Positions 18,907 through 28,271 are shown, counted from the first letter of the stretch. The stretch is 64,000 nucleotides of DNA from Lactobacillus sp. CBA3605 (GCF_002970915.1 NZ_CP027190.1:124001-188000); one strand, 5' to 3'. Notes: generated by a model not told the origin, from the letters alone. A program made the numbers and translations.

Positions 18907-19124
18907 TTTTTCGAGGTGTGAAAGTCCTTAGCCGTGTAAATCAGCGGCGGCCTTATGGCGCTTTAAGTGCTATAAGATTAGCATCAATCGCCAAATTACA
19001 ATTTATTTCGTGATTTATTGCTGGAATTAGATTAATATTTAGGTATAAGTGAGTAAAAACCGTCACGACAAGTGCCTAAAAATATGGTAAACTTGCGGAA
19101 GCAAGAAAGGAAGTGCGATAGTTA

Positions 19125-19877
19125 ATGCCTGAACAACAGCCGACGCGGATGTCACGTTTAAAGTCGCGACAGGAATCGACGAGTAGTAAGCGATCAAAGA
19201 CAAATACGCCGCAACCACCTAAGACGCCAAAGTCACCCAAATCGCCGAAATCACCGAAAAAGAAGCGCCATCTTTCGTTATGGTTATTGGCTCTAATCGT
19301 GATTGCGCTTGGGGGAACGATTGTATATTTTGTGAAAGCTTCAACTGATCAAGATTTAGTTGAAACCACTAGTTCCTCAAGTAGCAGTAGGTCGCGTAAA
19401 AGTTCATCGTCCTCAAAAAAGAAAAAGGCCAAAAAACAGTCTAGTAAGTCAAGTTCCAGTACGAGTGATGATAGTGACCTAACGGATAATACTGGCAATG
19501 ACAATACTGCTGACTATGGCAGTAGTACCGACAATGATAGTAGCAGTTCGGCGCAAAGTCATACGACCAATGCGACGACAGCCACGCAAGCAACTAGCAG
19601 TAGTCATACCATTGCCAGCAGTAGTCATCACAGCTCAGCGGCGCAAGCGTCGTCGACCACTAATGCTAGCAGTAGCAGTAGTAGTGCGACAGCAAACAGT
19701 TCTAGCAGTGCCGCTTCGTCAAGCACCGCCAGCAGCAGTAGTGCCAGTACGAGTGGGTCAACAAAATCTTTTAGTACCCGTGAAGATGCCATTAAATATG
19801 GCCAATCACACAGTGGTAATTACACGGTTGTGAATGGCGATACCAATGGGACATATTATAAGGTTACGACTGAATAA
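19125..19877 (+). CDS. serine-rich single-pass membrane protein
   Basis: 250 residues. A Lys/Pro-rich cytoplasmic tail with repeated SPK units (residues 28-47) leads to one helix (LWLLALIVIALGGTIVYFV), then about 140 residues dominated by Ser, Thr, Ala and Asn, and a 36-residue folded end (FSTREDAIKYGQSHSGNYTV). By the positive-inside rule the Ser-rich part is outside. It looks like a glycosylatable stalk that holds a small C-terminal domain away from the membrane. The C-terminal domain was not recognised. GAAAGGAAG precedes the ATG. Serine runs such as (AGC/AGT)n make it prone to repeat-length change. Confidence 0.75.
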   Translation: MPEQQPTRMSRLKSRQESTSSKRSKTNTPQPPKTPKSPKSPKSPKKKRHLSLWLLALIVIALGGTIVYFVKASTDQDLVETTSSSSSSRSRKSSSSSKKKKAKKQSSKSSSSTSDDSDLTDNTGNDNTADYGSSTDNDSSSSAQSHTTNATTATQATSSSHTIASSSHHSSAAQASSTTNASSSSSSATANSSSSAASSSTASSSSASTSGSTKSFSTREDAIKYGQSHSGNYTVVNGDTNGTYYKVTTE

Positions 19878-19969
19878 TTTAGGTAAGCTTTAAGAATTTA
19901 ACCGACCCTTTTCTTTTTAGATGAATCCCGGTATGATAGCTTTAAAGCAATAGAATCGGAGTGGTGGGA

Positions 19970-20257
19970 TTGAATCAAAATGTTGAAGTGAAATATCCAG
20001 CTATTTTTCGGGATGAAGGGACTTATTGGGATGTCCGTTTCCCAGATGTGCCGGCAGCCCAAACTTTTGGCTCAAGTGTGCAAGTTGCAGCAGATAACGC
20101 GGCCAATGCGCTAGCCGTTGCCTTGTTTGGACAAGCCTTACCAGCAGCATCAAATCCGCAATATTGGCGGTTAGCCTCCACGGAATTTGTTGTTTGGATT
20201 ACCATGGCTAACGTTGAATTTGGACCAGATTCGGCGTCATCACCATCGCTTAAATAG
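19970..20257 (+). CDS. HicB-family protein without HicA partner
   Basis: About 95 residues with the HicB partial RNase H-like fold: KYPAIFRDEGTYWDVRFPDVP, then FGSSVQVAADNAANALAVAL. HicB proteins are antitoxins that bind the HicA mRNA interferase. No HicA-size ORF lies on either side, so this is a lone HicB. It has no obvious C-terminal DNA-binding domain. The start is set at TTG 19970 with GGAG 8 nt before it; GTG at 19961 overlaps that SD. Confidence 0.8.
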   Translation: MNQNVEVKYPAIFRDEGTYWDVRFPDVPAAQTFGSSVQVAADNAANALAVALFGQALPAASNPQYWRLASTEFVVWITMANVEFGPDSASSPSLK

Positions 20258-20274
20258 AAGTGGTCACTAAAGTG

Positions 20275-20301
20275 GGACGGTTTGCTAAGAGCAGGCCGTT
20301 C
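20275..20301 (+). terminator. probable terminator after hicB-like gene
   Basis: A 12-bp stem with three G-U pairs (20275-20286 with 20290-20301), then TTTCTTG. The 3-nt loop is small. Confidence 0.55.
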
Positions 20302-20327
20302 TTTCTTGTTGAAAGGATGAATTAGCA

Positions 20328-21095
20328 TTGCAAGCACACCCGTTGATTTTTGATACTAATATTGCAAAAGATAAACCTGAAAACATTCAGCATCCCCATA
20401 ACGCTTGTCCGTTTTGTGATCCAAGCCAGTTGACTGATGTGCTGGCGCAAACAGAAGATCGTATCTGGCTCATGAATAAGTTCCCAACACTACAAGCAAC
20501 TTGGCAGACAATTGTGATTGAAACTGCCGATCATCAAGGTGATATTGCCACGTATTCGCGGGCGCAAAATCAAGCTGTTTTTGCATTTGCCTTGGAAAAT
20601 TGGCAGCAGGCAATTGCGAGTCAACGGTTTGAATCCGTATTATTGTATAAAAATTTTGGCCCCCATTCAGGTGGTAGCTTGCGCCATCCGCACATGCAGA
20701 TTGTTGGCCTAAATGACATTGATGGTTATGCTAATATTACGCCAGCTAATTTATCTGGCTATCCAGTATTAACGGATGGAGATCTAAGTGTGACCGTCTC
20801 CGATCAACCTGTAATGGGATTTGTTGAATTTAACGTTGCCACTGCTTGGACAGCTTATGAACGATTAGCGGATGCCGTCCAAAAGGTCGTTCAATATGTT
20901 TTGAATGACTATTTTAATGGTCGCTGTGACAGTTATAATCTGTTTTTCTATCCAGTTGGTGACCGCGTTGTCTGTAAAATTGATCCGTTATTTAATGTTT
21001 CACCTTATTATATCGGCTATCGGTTATCACAGGCAGATACCCCAAATCGAATGCGTGAGATTGCGGCTGCTGTTCGGCAACGATTTCAAGCATAA
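20328..21095 (+). CDS. DUF4931 / HIT-superfamily GalT-like protein
   Basis: 255 residues. CPFCDP near residue 28 resembles the zinc-binding pair of GalT-like proteins, and GGSLRHPHMQIVG contains the H-P-H nucleotidyl-transfer motif of the HIT/GalT superfamily. DUF4931 is the closest family I recognise. A nucleotidyltransferase or nucleotide hydrolase activity is inferred; the substrate is unknown. The start is TTG 20328 with AAAGGA ten bases upstream. It is monocistronic. Confidence 0.78.
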   Translation: MQAHPLIFDTNIAKDKPENIQHPHNACPFCDPSQLTDVLAQTEDRIWLMNKFPTLQATWQTIVIETADHQGDIATYSRAQNQAVFAFALENWQQAIASQRFESVLLYKNFGPHSGGSLRHPHMQIVGLNDIDGYANITPANLSGYPVLTDGDLSVTVSDQPVMGFVEFNVATAWTAYERLADAVQKVVQYVLNDYFNGRCDSYNLFFYPVGDRVVCKIDPLFNVSPYYIGYRLSQADTPNRMREIAAAVRQRFQA

Positions 21096-21105
21096 CTTAA
21101 AGTAA

Positions 21106-21150
21106 AAAAATCCTGGTAAGCTGACTGACAGTCATTTTACCAGGATTTTT
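21106..21150. terminator. bidirectional terminator, convergent genes
   Basis: A perfect 14-bp stem (21106-21119 with 21137-21150) with a 17-nt loop. An A run on the left and a T run on the right serve both strands. Confidence 0.92.
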
Positions 21151-21158
21151 AGATTGTT

Positions 21159-21470
21159 TTAAGCTTGTAACGTTGCTAAATCAGCTTTGATTGCGGTGAT
21201 TAATGCCTCTCGCTGATCAATGTCATCGTCACATTCAAAGAAAGCCCCGAGTTCTTGTTTTAAGATATCGTCCCCTGTATCCATATAGCGTTCATCATAG
21301 CTGGTTAGATTATAGTCGCCAGTTTCTAAGCGGGCCACGACACATCCGTTAGCGGCCTTATGACTGTCATCGGTAAATTCAACGGCATAAATAACACAGT
21401 CCGTCCGTTTATTCGTTTGATAGATTTGGATACTTTTAGCGATATTACTTGCAATTGCTGCCAATTTCAT
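21159..21470 (-). CDS. small acidic protein of unknown function
   Basis: 103 residues, mixed alpha/beta with an acidic C-terminal half (FFECDDDIDQ). It begins MKLAAIASNIAKSIQIYQ. There is no helix-turn-helix or membrane helix, and I do not recognise the family with confidence. An SD-like AGGTG precedes the ATG. It is convergent with the DUF4931 gene and shares its terminator. Good codon content and clean signals support a real gene. Confidence 0.65.
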   Translation of the reverse strand: MKLAAIASNIAKSIQIYQTNKRTDCVIYAVEFTDDSHKAANGCVVARLETGDYNLTSYDERYMDTGDDILKQELGAFFECDDDIDQREALITAIKADLATLQA

Positions 21471-21618
21471 ATTTACACCTCAATTTAAATTATACCGATT
21501 ATGAGGGTTAGATGCTAGCGTTGGCGATGAAAATTAGCAAGGAACTGGGGTTGATATGTTATCATAATAGGTAAGAAATCATTTAGTGATTCAAAGTTGA
21601 TAAGTGGAGGAATGCAGC

Positions 21619-21951
21619 GTGCAAAATTTAATTCCAGGTGACATGCTTGAAGTGGGTCAAAAGTTAAGGTGGGAATTAGATACTGGGATGACGGCAGATG
21701 AACAGAGTGTCATCAACGATGCCGTATTAGCTGGCACTCAGTATTTCGTGGATGAGGCTTTGGAAGGTAGCTATTGGACGGTCAAGTGGGATAGTCAACA
21801 TCAAAATGTGGCTATTTATGGGTCTGATGGCACCATTGTCGGGACAATCAAACCGGTTGGCACTAGCTTGGAAGCTGATTTTCGACAAGATTCACAACGG
21901 TTGTTTATTCGGATTGAAAAAGAAGTTGCGGTGGTCGTGCGTAAAAATTAG
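21619..21951 (+). CDS. small soluble protein of unknown function
   Basis: 110 residues, no membrane helix. Residues 35-100 look beta-rich (YWTVKWDSQHQNVAIYGSDG, then IVGTIKPVG). The family was not recognised. The start is GTG 21619 with GGAGG 8 nt upstream; an earlier GTG at 21604 lies inside that SD. It is probably co-transcribed with the DUF960 gene that starts 24 bp after its stop. Confidence 0.65.
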   Translation: MQNLIPGDMLEVGQKLRWELDTGMTADEQSVINDAVLAGTQYFVDEALEGSYWTVKWDSQHQNVAIYGSDGTIVGTIKPVGTSLEADFRQDSQRLFIRIEKEVAVVVRKN

Positions 21952-21975
21952 TGACCAAGAAGTGAGGTGGCAAGA

Positions 21976-22284
21976 ATGTTTGATCAAGATGCAGAGCGAT
22001 ATGCCACATTTGGCCTTGTCGCGAAATTGCCTAGTTCAGTGATTGATCAGATTTGGCAAATCATTGATGAGGATCTAAAGGGTGTGGTGACCTTATCACA
22101 GGTGTTACAGTTTGCGTTAATTGAACGCCATGGAACGGTTACCGTCGTCTTTGATGATCAGCATGATTCGATTTTAGAATTTGATTTACCGGATGATTAT
22201 CAACGGGCTTTTCCAGAAACGATTGCGGTTTTGGATGATGGTCATTATCAAACGATGATGTTGTTGGCGGAATTATCCGCCTAA
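21976..22284 (+). CDS. DUF960 family protein
   Basis: 102 residues. The opening MFDQDAERYATFGLVAKLP and the following IWQIIDEDLKGVVTLSQVLQF fit DUF960, a small family also found in Firmicutes phages; its function is unknown. ATG 21976 follows GAGGTGG at the right distance; a GTG three codons earlier overlaps that SD. It sits in a pair with the small gene upstream, and its stop codon is built into the terminator stem. Confidence 0.72.
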   Translation: MFDQDAERYATFGLVAKLPSSVIDQIWQIIDEDLKGVVTLSQVLQFALIERHGTVTVVFDDQHDSILEFDLPDDYQRAFPETIAVLDDGHYQTMMLLAELSA

Positions 22285-22346
22285 CTAAACAAACCAAGCA
22301 ACAACTAGCCCACGTTGGCTCAGTTATTGCTTGGTTTGTTTAGTTA
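22282..22346. terminator. very long bidirectional terminator
   Basis: A perfect 20-bp stem (22282-22301 with 22327-22346) and a 25-nt loop. The left arm begins with the TAA of the DUF960 gene. A/T-rich flanks suit both this gene and the convergent DUF368 gene. Confidence 0.9.
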
Positions 22347-22360
22347 GCAGTGATTGATTT

Positions 22361-23218
22361 TTATTTGTATTTGGTTTCTAAACGGCTCATCCAGTAACCT
22401 AACCCTATGCCCACTAGACAAGCAACTAGACTGATGAAGAGTGTCGTGGTTGTCACGCCAGTATAGACAATACTTTCAGCAGCATGCGGATTAGGCACTA
22501 AAATTAGAATCGTGCTGGCCACGACAATTCCTAAAATAAAGTGGTATACCCGTGAATGGAAGCGATGAATTAAGTAGTCCATACTTTTGGAAAATAGCAA
22601 CATAGCTAGGATGCCGCCTAATGCAATTGGCAAATAGGTGCCTAACAGGTCGAGACGCTTGAAACCTGTTAGCATTGGCGTAAAGAGGCCCAAAATCAGC
22701 AATAAGTTGGAAGGGCTTAGTCCTGGGACCAATACACCTAAAGCAATCAATACCCCAGCGACAACGAAACCACTAAAATTGGCGGGTAAGGGGCCAAATA
22801 GCTCACTCATAAAGTACAACAACCCACTACTGATTAATAAGGTGCCGAAAAACCAGAGGTAGTCAATGGCATCGCGCGGTGTTTTAGCACTAGCGGTCTG
22901 GGCTAATGCAGGTAAGGTCCCGATAATTGCACCAGCAAATCCCCATAAGACAATCACCTGAGCGTGAGCCAATAAATAGGCTAAAGGCGCCGATAACAGT
23001 GCAATCCCAACAATTCCACCAATACCGACGGGAACAAAGTACCAAAAGTCACGTTTGAAATTTTGACGAAAATGGGCCATAAATCCTAATAGCCGTTCGT
23101 AAATCCCGAGGATTGCGGCTAAAACACCACCAGAAACGCCGGGTAAGATAAAGCCCAAGGCAATGATGACCCCTTTGAAGAATCGCTTGATAAAACTGTC
23201 AGTTTGTTTAGTTTGCAT
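22361..23218 (-). CDS. DUF368 membrane protein (undecaprenyl-phosphate translocase family)
   Basis: 285 residues with about eight or nine helices. The DUF368 signature is clear in duplicated form: GFILPGVSGGVLAAILGIYE near residue 20 and GVLVPGLSPSNLLLILGLF near residue 160. Characterised members (PopT/UptA type) return undecaprenyl phosphate from the outer to the inner leaflet, recycling the carrier for wall, teichoic acid and glycosylation pathways. That role suits a window rich in carrier-dependent enzymes. AAAGGAGC precedes the ATG. The inverted repeat of the two motifs is typical and not a rearrangement. Confidence 0.88.
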   Translation of the reverse strand: MQTKQTDSFIKRFFKGVIIALGFILPGVSGGVLAAILGIYERLLGFMAHFRQNFKRDFWYFVPVGIGGIVGIALLSAPLAYLLAHAQVIVLWGFAGAIIGTLPALAQTASAKTPRDAIDYLWFFGTLLISSGLLYFMSELFGPLPANFSGFVVAGVLIALGVLVPGLSPSNLLLILGLFTPMLTGFKRLDLLGTYLPIALGGILAMLLFSKSMDYLIHRFHSRVYHFILGIVVASTILILVPNPHAAESIVYTGVTTTTLFISLVACLVGIGLGYWMSRLETKYK

Positions 23219-23411
23219 GAAAAGCTCCTTTAGTTGAATTATTGGCTAATAAATTAAACATACCAAAAGTGACTACGTAAAGCAATCCAGACCACATGAA
23301 AAATGATTAGAAAATGAATTGAGTTGCTCGAAAAAGCTTTTTAGCATAAAATGTATTAATATGAAAATATGCGTTTTTTTATGAAAATGAGTAAAAGAAA
23401 GTTGAGACAAT

Positions 23412-24755
23412 ATGGAAAATCAACAACTCGCGCGTAAGCTGAAGCGACGCCATGTTCAAATGATTGCCCTTGGTGGTGCGATTGGAACTGGGTTATTTTT
23501 AGGCTCTGGCGCGGCAATTAAGCAAGCGGGACCATCAATTTTATTAGCATATGCCATTGGTGGTTTATTTTGTTACTTAATGATGCGGGCCCTCGGTGAA
23601 CTGCTTTTATCGAATACGAAGCTACATTCCTTCTTGGAATTTATTAATTTGTATTTAGGGAAAAAATTTGAATTTGCAATTGGGTGGACTTATTGGCTCT
23701 GTTGGATCAGTTTGGCCATGGCAGACTTAACGGCTAGTGGAATTTATATTCGCTATTGGTTTCCAGCAATTCCGCAATGGGTGACGCCACTCATTATTAT
23801 TCTCATTTTGCTAGTGTTTAATTTACTATCGGTGAGTGTATTTGGCGAGTTAGAGTACTGGTTTTCGATGATCAAAGTCGTCGCCATTGTCGCTTTGATT
23901 GTGACTGGGGCTATTTTGATTGGTTCAGCGGCGCACGTTGGCGGTCAAACGGTTTCCGTGACTAATTTGGTTAGTCACGGCGGCTTCTTTCCCAAAGGGG
24001 CTGGTGGCTTCTTAACGTCATTCTCGTTAGTTATCTTTGCTTTTACCGGGATTGAAATGGTCGGGATTACAGCCGGAGAAGCTGAAAATCCCGAGACAGA
24101 ATTACCACGAGCAATTAATAGTTTACCGATTCGAATTTCTTTTTTCTATGTAGGTGCTTTGTTTGTCATTATGTCAATCTATCCTTGGGACCAAATTGCA
24201 ACTAACCAATCACCATTTGTGCAAGTCTTTAGTGATGTTGGTATTAAAGCGGCGGCTAGCATCATCAATTTTGTTGTCTTAACAGCGGCATTATCAGCTT
24301 GCAATAGTGCTATCTTTAGTACGAGTCGCACGTTGTTCACGTTAGCGCATGGTCAAAATGCGCCTAAATGGATGGGCAAGGTGAACCGACAAAATGTCCC
24401 AGCGCGGTCGTTACTGTTTTCATCATTGATTTTATTAATCATCGTGGTGCTTAATTATGTGATGCCTAGCACGGTCTTTACCTTAATTTCCAATATAGCG
24501 ACAACTAATTTTATTATTGTATGGTGTGCAATATTAGTTTGTCATTATGTTTATAAGCAGACGATGGATAGTAGTCAAAATCCTTTTAAATTACCATTGT
24601 TCCCAGCTTCAAATCTATTGACACTAGCGTTTTTTATTGGGGTAACAATAATTTTGTGTTTTGATGCCGTTAATCGTTGGGCCGTCATTGGCTCAATTGG
24701 CTGGTTCATCGGGTTATTGTTGATTGAAACGTTACTGCGAAAAAAAACGAGTTAA
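23412..24755 (+). CDS. amino acid permease, AAT/APC family
   Basis: 447 residues, 12 helices. HVQMIALGGAIGTGLFLGSG at the N-terminus is the APC substrate-binding helix 1 motif, and FTGIEMVGITAGEAENPE is the helix 6 motif. The overall pattern is closest to the CycA/D-serine-D-alanine-glycine branch of the AAT family, but substrate cannot be fixed from motifs. The SD (AGAAAG) is weak. The 190 bp upstream is AT-rich; no riboswitch or T-box was seen. Confidence 0.88.
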   Translation: MENQQLARKLKRRHVQMIALGGAIGTGLFLGSGAAIKQAGPSILLAYAIGGLFCYLMMRALGELLLSNTKLHSFLEFINLYLGKKFEFAIGWTYWLCWISLAMADLTASGIYIRYWFPAIPQWVTPLIIILILLVFNLLSVSVFGELEYWFSMIKVVAIVALIVTGAILIGSAAHVGGQTVSVTNLVSHGGFFPKGAGGFLTSFSLVIFAFTGIEMVGITAGEAENPETELPRAINSLPIRISFFYVGALFVIMSIYPWDQIATNQSPFVQVFSDVGIKAAASIINFVVLTAALSACNSAIFSTSRTLFTLAHGQNAPKWMGKVNRQNVPARSLLFSSLILLIIVVLNYVMPSTVFTLISNIATTNFIIVWCAILVCHYVYKQTMDSSQNPFKLPLFPASNLLTLAFFIGVTIILCFDAVNRWAVIGSIGWFIGLLLIETLLRKKTS

Positions 24756-24797
24756 CCTAAAAACGTCATTGGCAAAATTGCCGATGACGTTTTTAGG
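24756..24797. terminator. bidirectional terminator, overlaps end of minus-strand gene
   Basis: A 20-bp stem with one G-U pair (24756-24775 with 24778-24797) and a 2-nt loop. The right arm includes the stop of the convergent gene. Confidence 0.9.
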
Positions 24798-25146
24798 TGG
24801 TTGCAGTGGGAGGCTTAAGCTGTTGTTCAATTGAGTCGGTCATTTTTAAGATGACCGCTTGATCGGACACGGTTAATAGGTGATGCCGTGCAATTATTTC
24901 CGTAGTTAAGGCTTGATAAACAGCAGCGGCGACGACCCAACAAGTTTTTGCAGTATCGTCGTCCGCGGGGGCTTTAAGTAAGTCATATCCGGCACTTTGA
25001 TCAACGTAAACTTGAAAGCCAATCCCTAAACGTGCTTGCAGTCGATTACTGTAACGCTGAAATAAGGCTAAGTTAGCAGCCGCATCATCAGTCGGGCCAA
25101 CGGTACGGGTCCCGAGATGCAGATTAGGAACTAAGATTATTTTCAA
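24793..25146 (-). CDS. small soluble protein of unknown function
   Basis: About 117 residues. It opens with LKIILVPNLHLGTRTVGP and has a helical C-terminal half. The family was not recognised. The start is taken as TTG 25146, which has GGAGGTG 5 nt ahead; the open frame extends 17 codons upstream to an ATG without an SD. No partner gene is evident. Confidence 0.55.
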   Translation of the reverse strand: MKIILVPNLHLGTRTVGPTDDAAANLALFQRYSNRLQARLGIGFQVYVDQSAGYDLLKAPADDDTAKTCWVVAAAVYQALTTEIIARHHLLTVSDQAVILKMTDSIEQQLKPPTATT

Positions 25147-25245
25147 ATGCCCACCTCCAGTTAGCTCTATTTTAAGCCAAGTCGGCATTTTGTGCATAAA
25201 CTGGCTGACGCAGAATAAAAAGTCAAACTACGAGACATTCAAAAA

Positions 25246-25269
25246 GGCGCTTGGGTTGTCCCAAGCGCC
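25246..25269 (-). terminator. terminator of lactate permease gene
   Basis: A perfect 10-bp GC-rich stem (25246-25255 with 25260-25269), 4-nt loop, and a T run on the minus strand. Confidence 0.93.
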
Positions 25270-25277
25270 AGTGGTGG

Positions 25278-26879
25278 TTAGATTAAATTGAGTAAGACAA
25301 CACCGGCCACGCCAATTAAGGCGGCATAACCTAGTGCTGGTAGAATTGTCTGACGTAAAATAACGCCTTCTTTGCCACTAAGCCCCGCCACAGAGCTGAC
25401 AGCAACGATGTTGTGGACGCAGATCATATTACCGGCGGCGGCGCCGATTAATTGAGCCGCTAAAACAACTGGTTCATTGAGCTGTGCATTGGACGCAATG
25501 TCTGCTTGAATTTGACTGAAGGTCAAGGTAGAGACTGTTGCACTACCAGTGACAAATGAGCCTAATTCGCCTAAGAATGGCGCAATAACAATCCAGATGC
25601 CCGCTAAATATTTGGCGACAAATTTGGCGATGTACATCGGCATACTAGGTAGGTCGGCCGTGTTCAGGCCAGAATTAGTAAAGACCTGCACCATAATTAA
25701 CGTCACAATCAAGGCGATTGCCGTCCCGCCCATTGAACTGACCACTTTTTTAGTTGTGGGCCATAGCGGTCGTAAAGACTTGGCTTGGACAGCTAACCCA
25801 ATGATGGCGGCCAACGTTAACATTGTTCCTGGCGAGTAAAGAAATTCCCAATCAGAACTAATACTTTGAAAGCCTAGAATCTGTTGCCATGATAAATTGA
25901 GATAATGCGTTAAAAAGGCCTTTAGAGGAACTAAAATGCGACTGGCCAATAGTAAGACGATGACCAAGATGTAAGGGAACCAAGCTTTAATTAAAGACAT
26001 TTCTGAAGGTGCTGTCGCTGTTTGTGTCGTATCCGTTGTAATGGTGGCAACTTGCCAGGGTGTGACTTGGGTACTTTTAGGTAATAACCAATGTTGACGG
26101 ATGCTAATGATTGCGACGATTAAAGTTCCAAGGGGTGCTAAAATCGAGATAAATTCATAACCAATTAACCAAGCACTAACCAGTGCAATGCTGCTATAAA
26201 CTAAACCGATGAGTAGCGCCCATGGTAAAATGGTCAACCATTGCCGAAACCGGTGTTGTTTGGGGCCGAATAACCAAATTAAGATGAACACTAATAAGGC
26301 GGGCATGAGCGCCCCTACGAATAAATCTAGTTGTGTGACTCGTAAGCCAATTAAATTTAAGAGCTGTGTTTTTTCAGTGACATTACTAAGTCCCACGGTT
26401 AAAGGCGTCCCCACAGCCCCAAAAGCAGCGGCGGTTGAGTCAGCGACTAATGCTAAAACGACGGCTGCCATCGGTGAAAAACCTAAAGCAATCATCAAAG
26501 GCGCTGTTACCATGGCCGGAGTCCCAAAGCCGGAGACCCCTTCAATTAAACCACCAAAAAGAAAGGCGACGAGGACGGTTTGTAACCGCATATCAGCGGT
26601 CAAGGCTTGAAATCCTTGGTTGATGCGGTTGATAGCGCCGGTGGCCCGCAGACTGTTGAGCATTAATAAGGCACCAAATAAAATCCAGAGAATTGGCAAA
26701 GATTTGTGTAATGATTGTAGAATTGAAGCACCAATCACTTTGGGCGTTAAATGCCAAAAGAAGTAACCAGTGATAATCACAATGATTGCACTGATACTCA
26801 TACCGCGCGTGGCCGGCATATTTAAAACGCCAAGTAAGATCAGTGGCAAGATAATAGCGGCTAAAGCAATGAAAATCAT
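25278..26879 (-). CDS. lctP: L-lactate permease (LctP/LldP family)
   Basis: 533 residues with about 13 helices. The lactate permease core is clear: FLFGGLIEGVSGFGTPAMV and VADSTAAAFGAVGTPL near residue 150, and a late GELGSFVTGSATVSTL near residue 440. It exchanges lactate with protons. AAAGGAG precedes the ATG. It begins 21 bp after a polytopic gene of unknown function and is probably co-transcribed with it. It may export or retrieve lactate, depending on conditions. Confidence 0.93.
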   Translation of the reverse strand: MIFIALAAIILPLILLGVLNMPATRGMSISAIIVIITGYFFWHLTPKVIGASILQSLHKSLPILWILFGALLMLNSLRATGAINRINQGFQALTADMRLQTVLVAFLFGGLIEGVSGFGTPAMVTAPLMIALGFSPMAAVVLALVADSTAAAFGAVGTPLTVGLSNVTEKTQLLNLIGLRVTQLDLFVGALMPALLVFILIWLFGPKQHRFRQWLTILPWALLIGLVYSSIALVSAWLIGYEFISILAPLGTLIVAIISIRQHWLLPKSTQVTPWQVATITTDTTQTATAPSEMSLIKAWFPYILVIVLLLASRILVPLKAFLTHYLNLSWQQILGFQSISSDWEFLYSPGTMLTLAAIIGLAVQAKSLRPLWPTTKKVVSSMGGTAIALIVTLIMVQVFTNSGLNTADLPSMPMYIAKFVAKYLAGIWIVIAPFLGELGSFVTGSATVSTLTFSQIQADIASNAQLNEPVVLAAQLIGAAAGNMICVHNIVAVSSVAGLSGKEGVILRQTILPALGYAALIGVAGVVLLNLI

Positions 26880-26900
26880 AATTTAGGTCTCCTTTGGATA

Positions 26901-28271
26901 CTAAGCAGATTGTCGGTGAGCTTTAAAAATTTGCTGACCATAAATCGTAATTAGTGAGATAAGTAATGACAAGCCAATCAAGGGCCAAGTCATCCCATGC
27001 AAATAAGTCAACTTTTCAGTCGTAGTGGTTGGATTGAAGAAGGCCATCAAACTTAAATGGTGCCAAGCACTGACCGTTACTAGTAGCCCGAAAAAGCATA
27101 ATTGACAAAGTAACCCACCATAAGTTGAAAAACGATACTTATTAATGATAGCTAGATCCGGGTCGTTCGCATCGGCCGTGTAGACACTCGTATTAATTGC
27201 CGGGTTTTCGAAACCAACATAGAGGGCGATTAGTAGGAGTCCAAGCATGTATAAAGCTGGAATGGTGGTCAATGCTAAAAGATGGCCAATAATTAGACCA
27301 AATTGTGCCCGTTTCTTAGCAACGGCAACTACCTGATGAGCTAAGCTTAAGTATAATGGCCGGCCGCCTTCAAAGCCCAGTAAGTAGATAGCAAAAATGA
27401 TATACATCCCATTCTTACCCAGGATAAAGTAACCAAAGAAACTGTTAAACAATAAGACGAAACTCACTAAAAATCCGCGGTTCACAATTCGCAATTTGTT
27501 CGCCGGCATGGCTTTCCAATCAGCTGCTAATTCTATGTTTAACAAAATAATTGCTAAAATTACCACGCCGAGAACATAAGGTAATGCGATGGTTAAGTTG
27601 ACTTTCCTTAGTAAGGTCAGTAAACCGATTGCTGCAAAGAAAATGATGAATCCAAGCACACGCCACAACTTGATTGGTTGTCGTTGCGAACTTGTTTGAT
27701 GATTATAAAAAGCCAATGAAAATTGATTCAGTAATCGTCCGGCAGGGAGAGCCAAGATAAATAGTAAGGCTAAGATAACGAATGCTAACTGGTAGTGCAG
27801 GTCAAATAAGAAATCAGCGACAAACAATAAACCCAGGGCTAAAAAAATAACCCAGTAAAGGCGTTTTAATTTGAAGTTGGTACTAGTTGTTAAGTGTAAC
27901 TTAATCGTTAGAAAGTAGGGCCAAATATTAGATGACGTATACCCAAGACAAAGGCCACCGACGATCAGCCAAGCTAAGCTACTAGTTACACTGTAGATGA
28001 TGCTACCGATAACACCTAGCCAAAGACAGAGTAGTAAGTAAGTACTGGCTTTTAAATTAAGACGTTTCGTCGAAAAAACACTTGCGGCGCGAGCAACGTA
28101 GAAAACAATAATGGCGACTAAGTAATTAATACTGTGGGTCTGTTGGTACTTAAACAAAATCAAAACATAAGGGAGGACGATTCCAATGTTGGCTAAAAAG
28201 TTTAGCGTTGCAATGGAAAAATCTAAAAACGTATTCCGTAATTTACTCAAAAGTTTCACACACCATTTCAT
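26901..28271 (-). CDS. polytopic membrane protein, transporter-like
   Basis: 456 residues with about 12 predicted helices and short loops, like a secondary transporter. I do not see the MFS GxxxDRxGRR loop, so the family is uncertain. The middle has FGYFILGKNGMYIIFAIYLL. The SD before the ATG is poor, and a TTG eight codons in is possible. It is upstream of lctP by 21 bp, which suggests a shared promoter; an extended -10 TGcTATACT lies just upstream. A function linked to organic acids is only a contextual guess. Confidence 0.65.
   Translation of the reverse strand: MKWCVKLLSKLRNTFLDFSIATLNFLANIGIVLPYVLILFKYQQTHSINYLVAIIVFYVARAASVFSTKRLNLKASTYLLLCLWLGVIGSIIYSVTSSLAWLIVGGLCLGYTSSNIWPYFLTIKLHLTTSTNFKLKRLYWVIFLALGLLFVADFLFDLHYQLAFVILALLFILALPAGRLLNQFSLAFYNHQTSSQRQPIKLWRVLGFIIFFAAIGLLTLLRKVNLTIALPYVLGVVILAIILLNIELAADWKAMPANKLRIVNRGFLVSFVLLFNSFFGYFILGKNGMYIIFAIYLLGFEGGRPLYLSLAHQVVAVAKKRAQFGLIIGHLLALTTIPALYMLGLLLIALYVGFENPAINTSVYTADANDPDLAIINKYRFSTYGGLLCQLCFFGLLVTVSAWHHLSLMAFFNPTTTTEKLTYLHGMTWPLIGLSLLISLITIYGQQIFKAHRQSA

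Noticed and set aside
19498..19833. 111-codon frame within the Ser-rich gene
   Set aside because: Its Val/Arg/Pro-rich product is the out-of-frame reading of serine codon repeats.
19878..19960. hicA gene ahead of hicB
   Set aside because: The 83-bp gap has no room for a HicA frame, and none follows.
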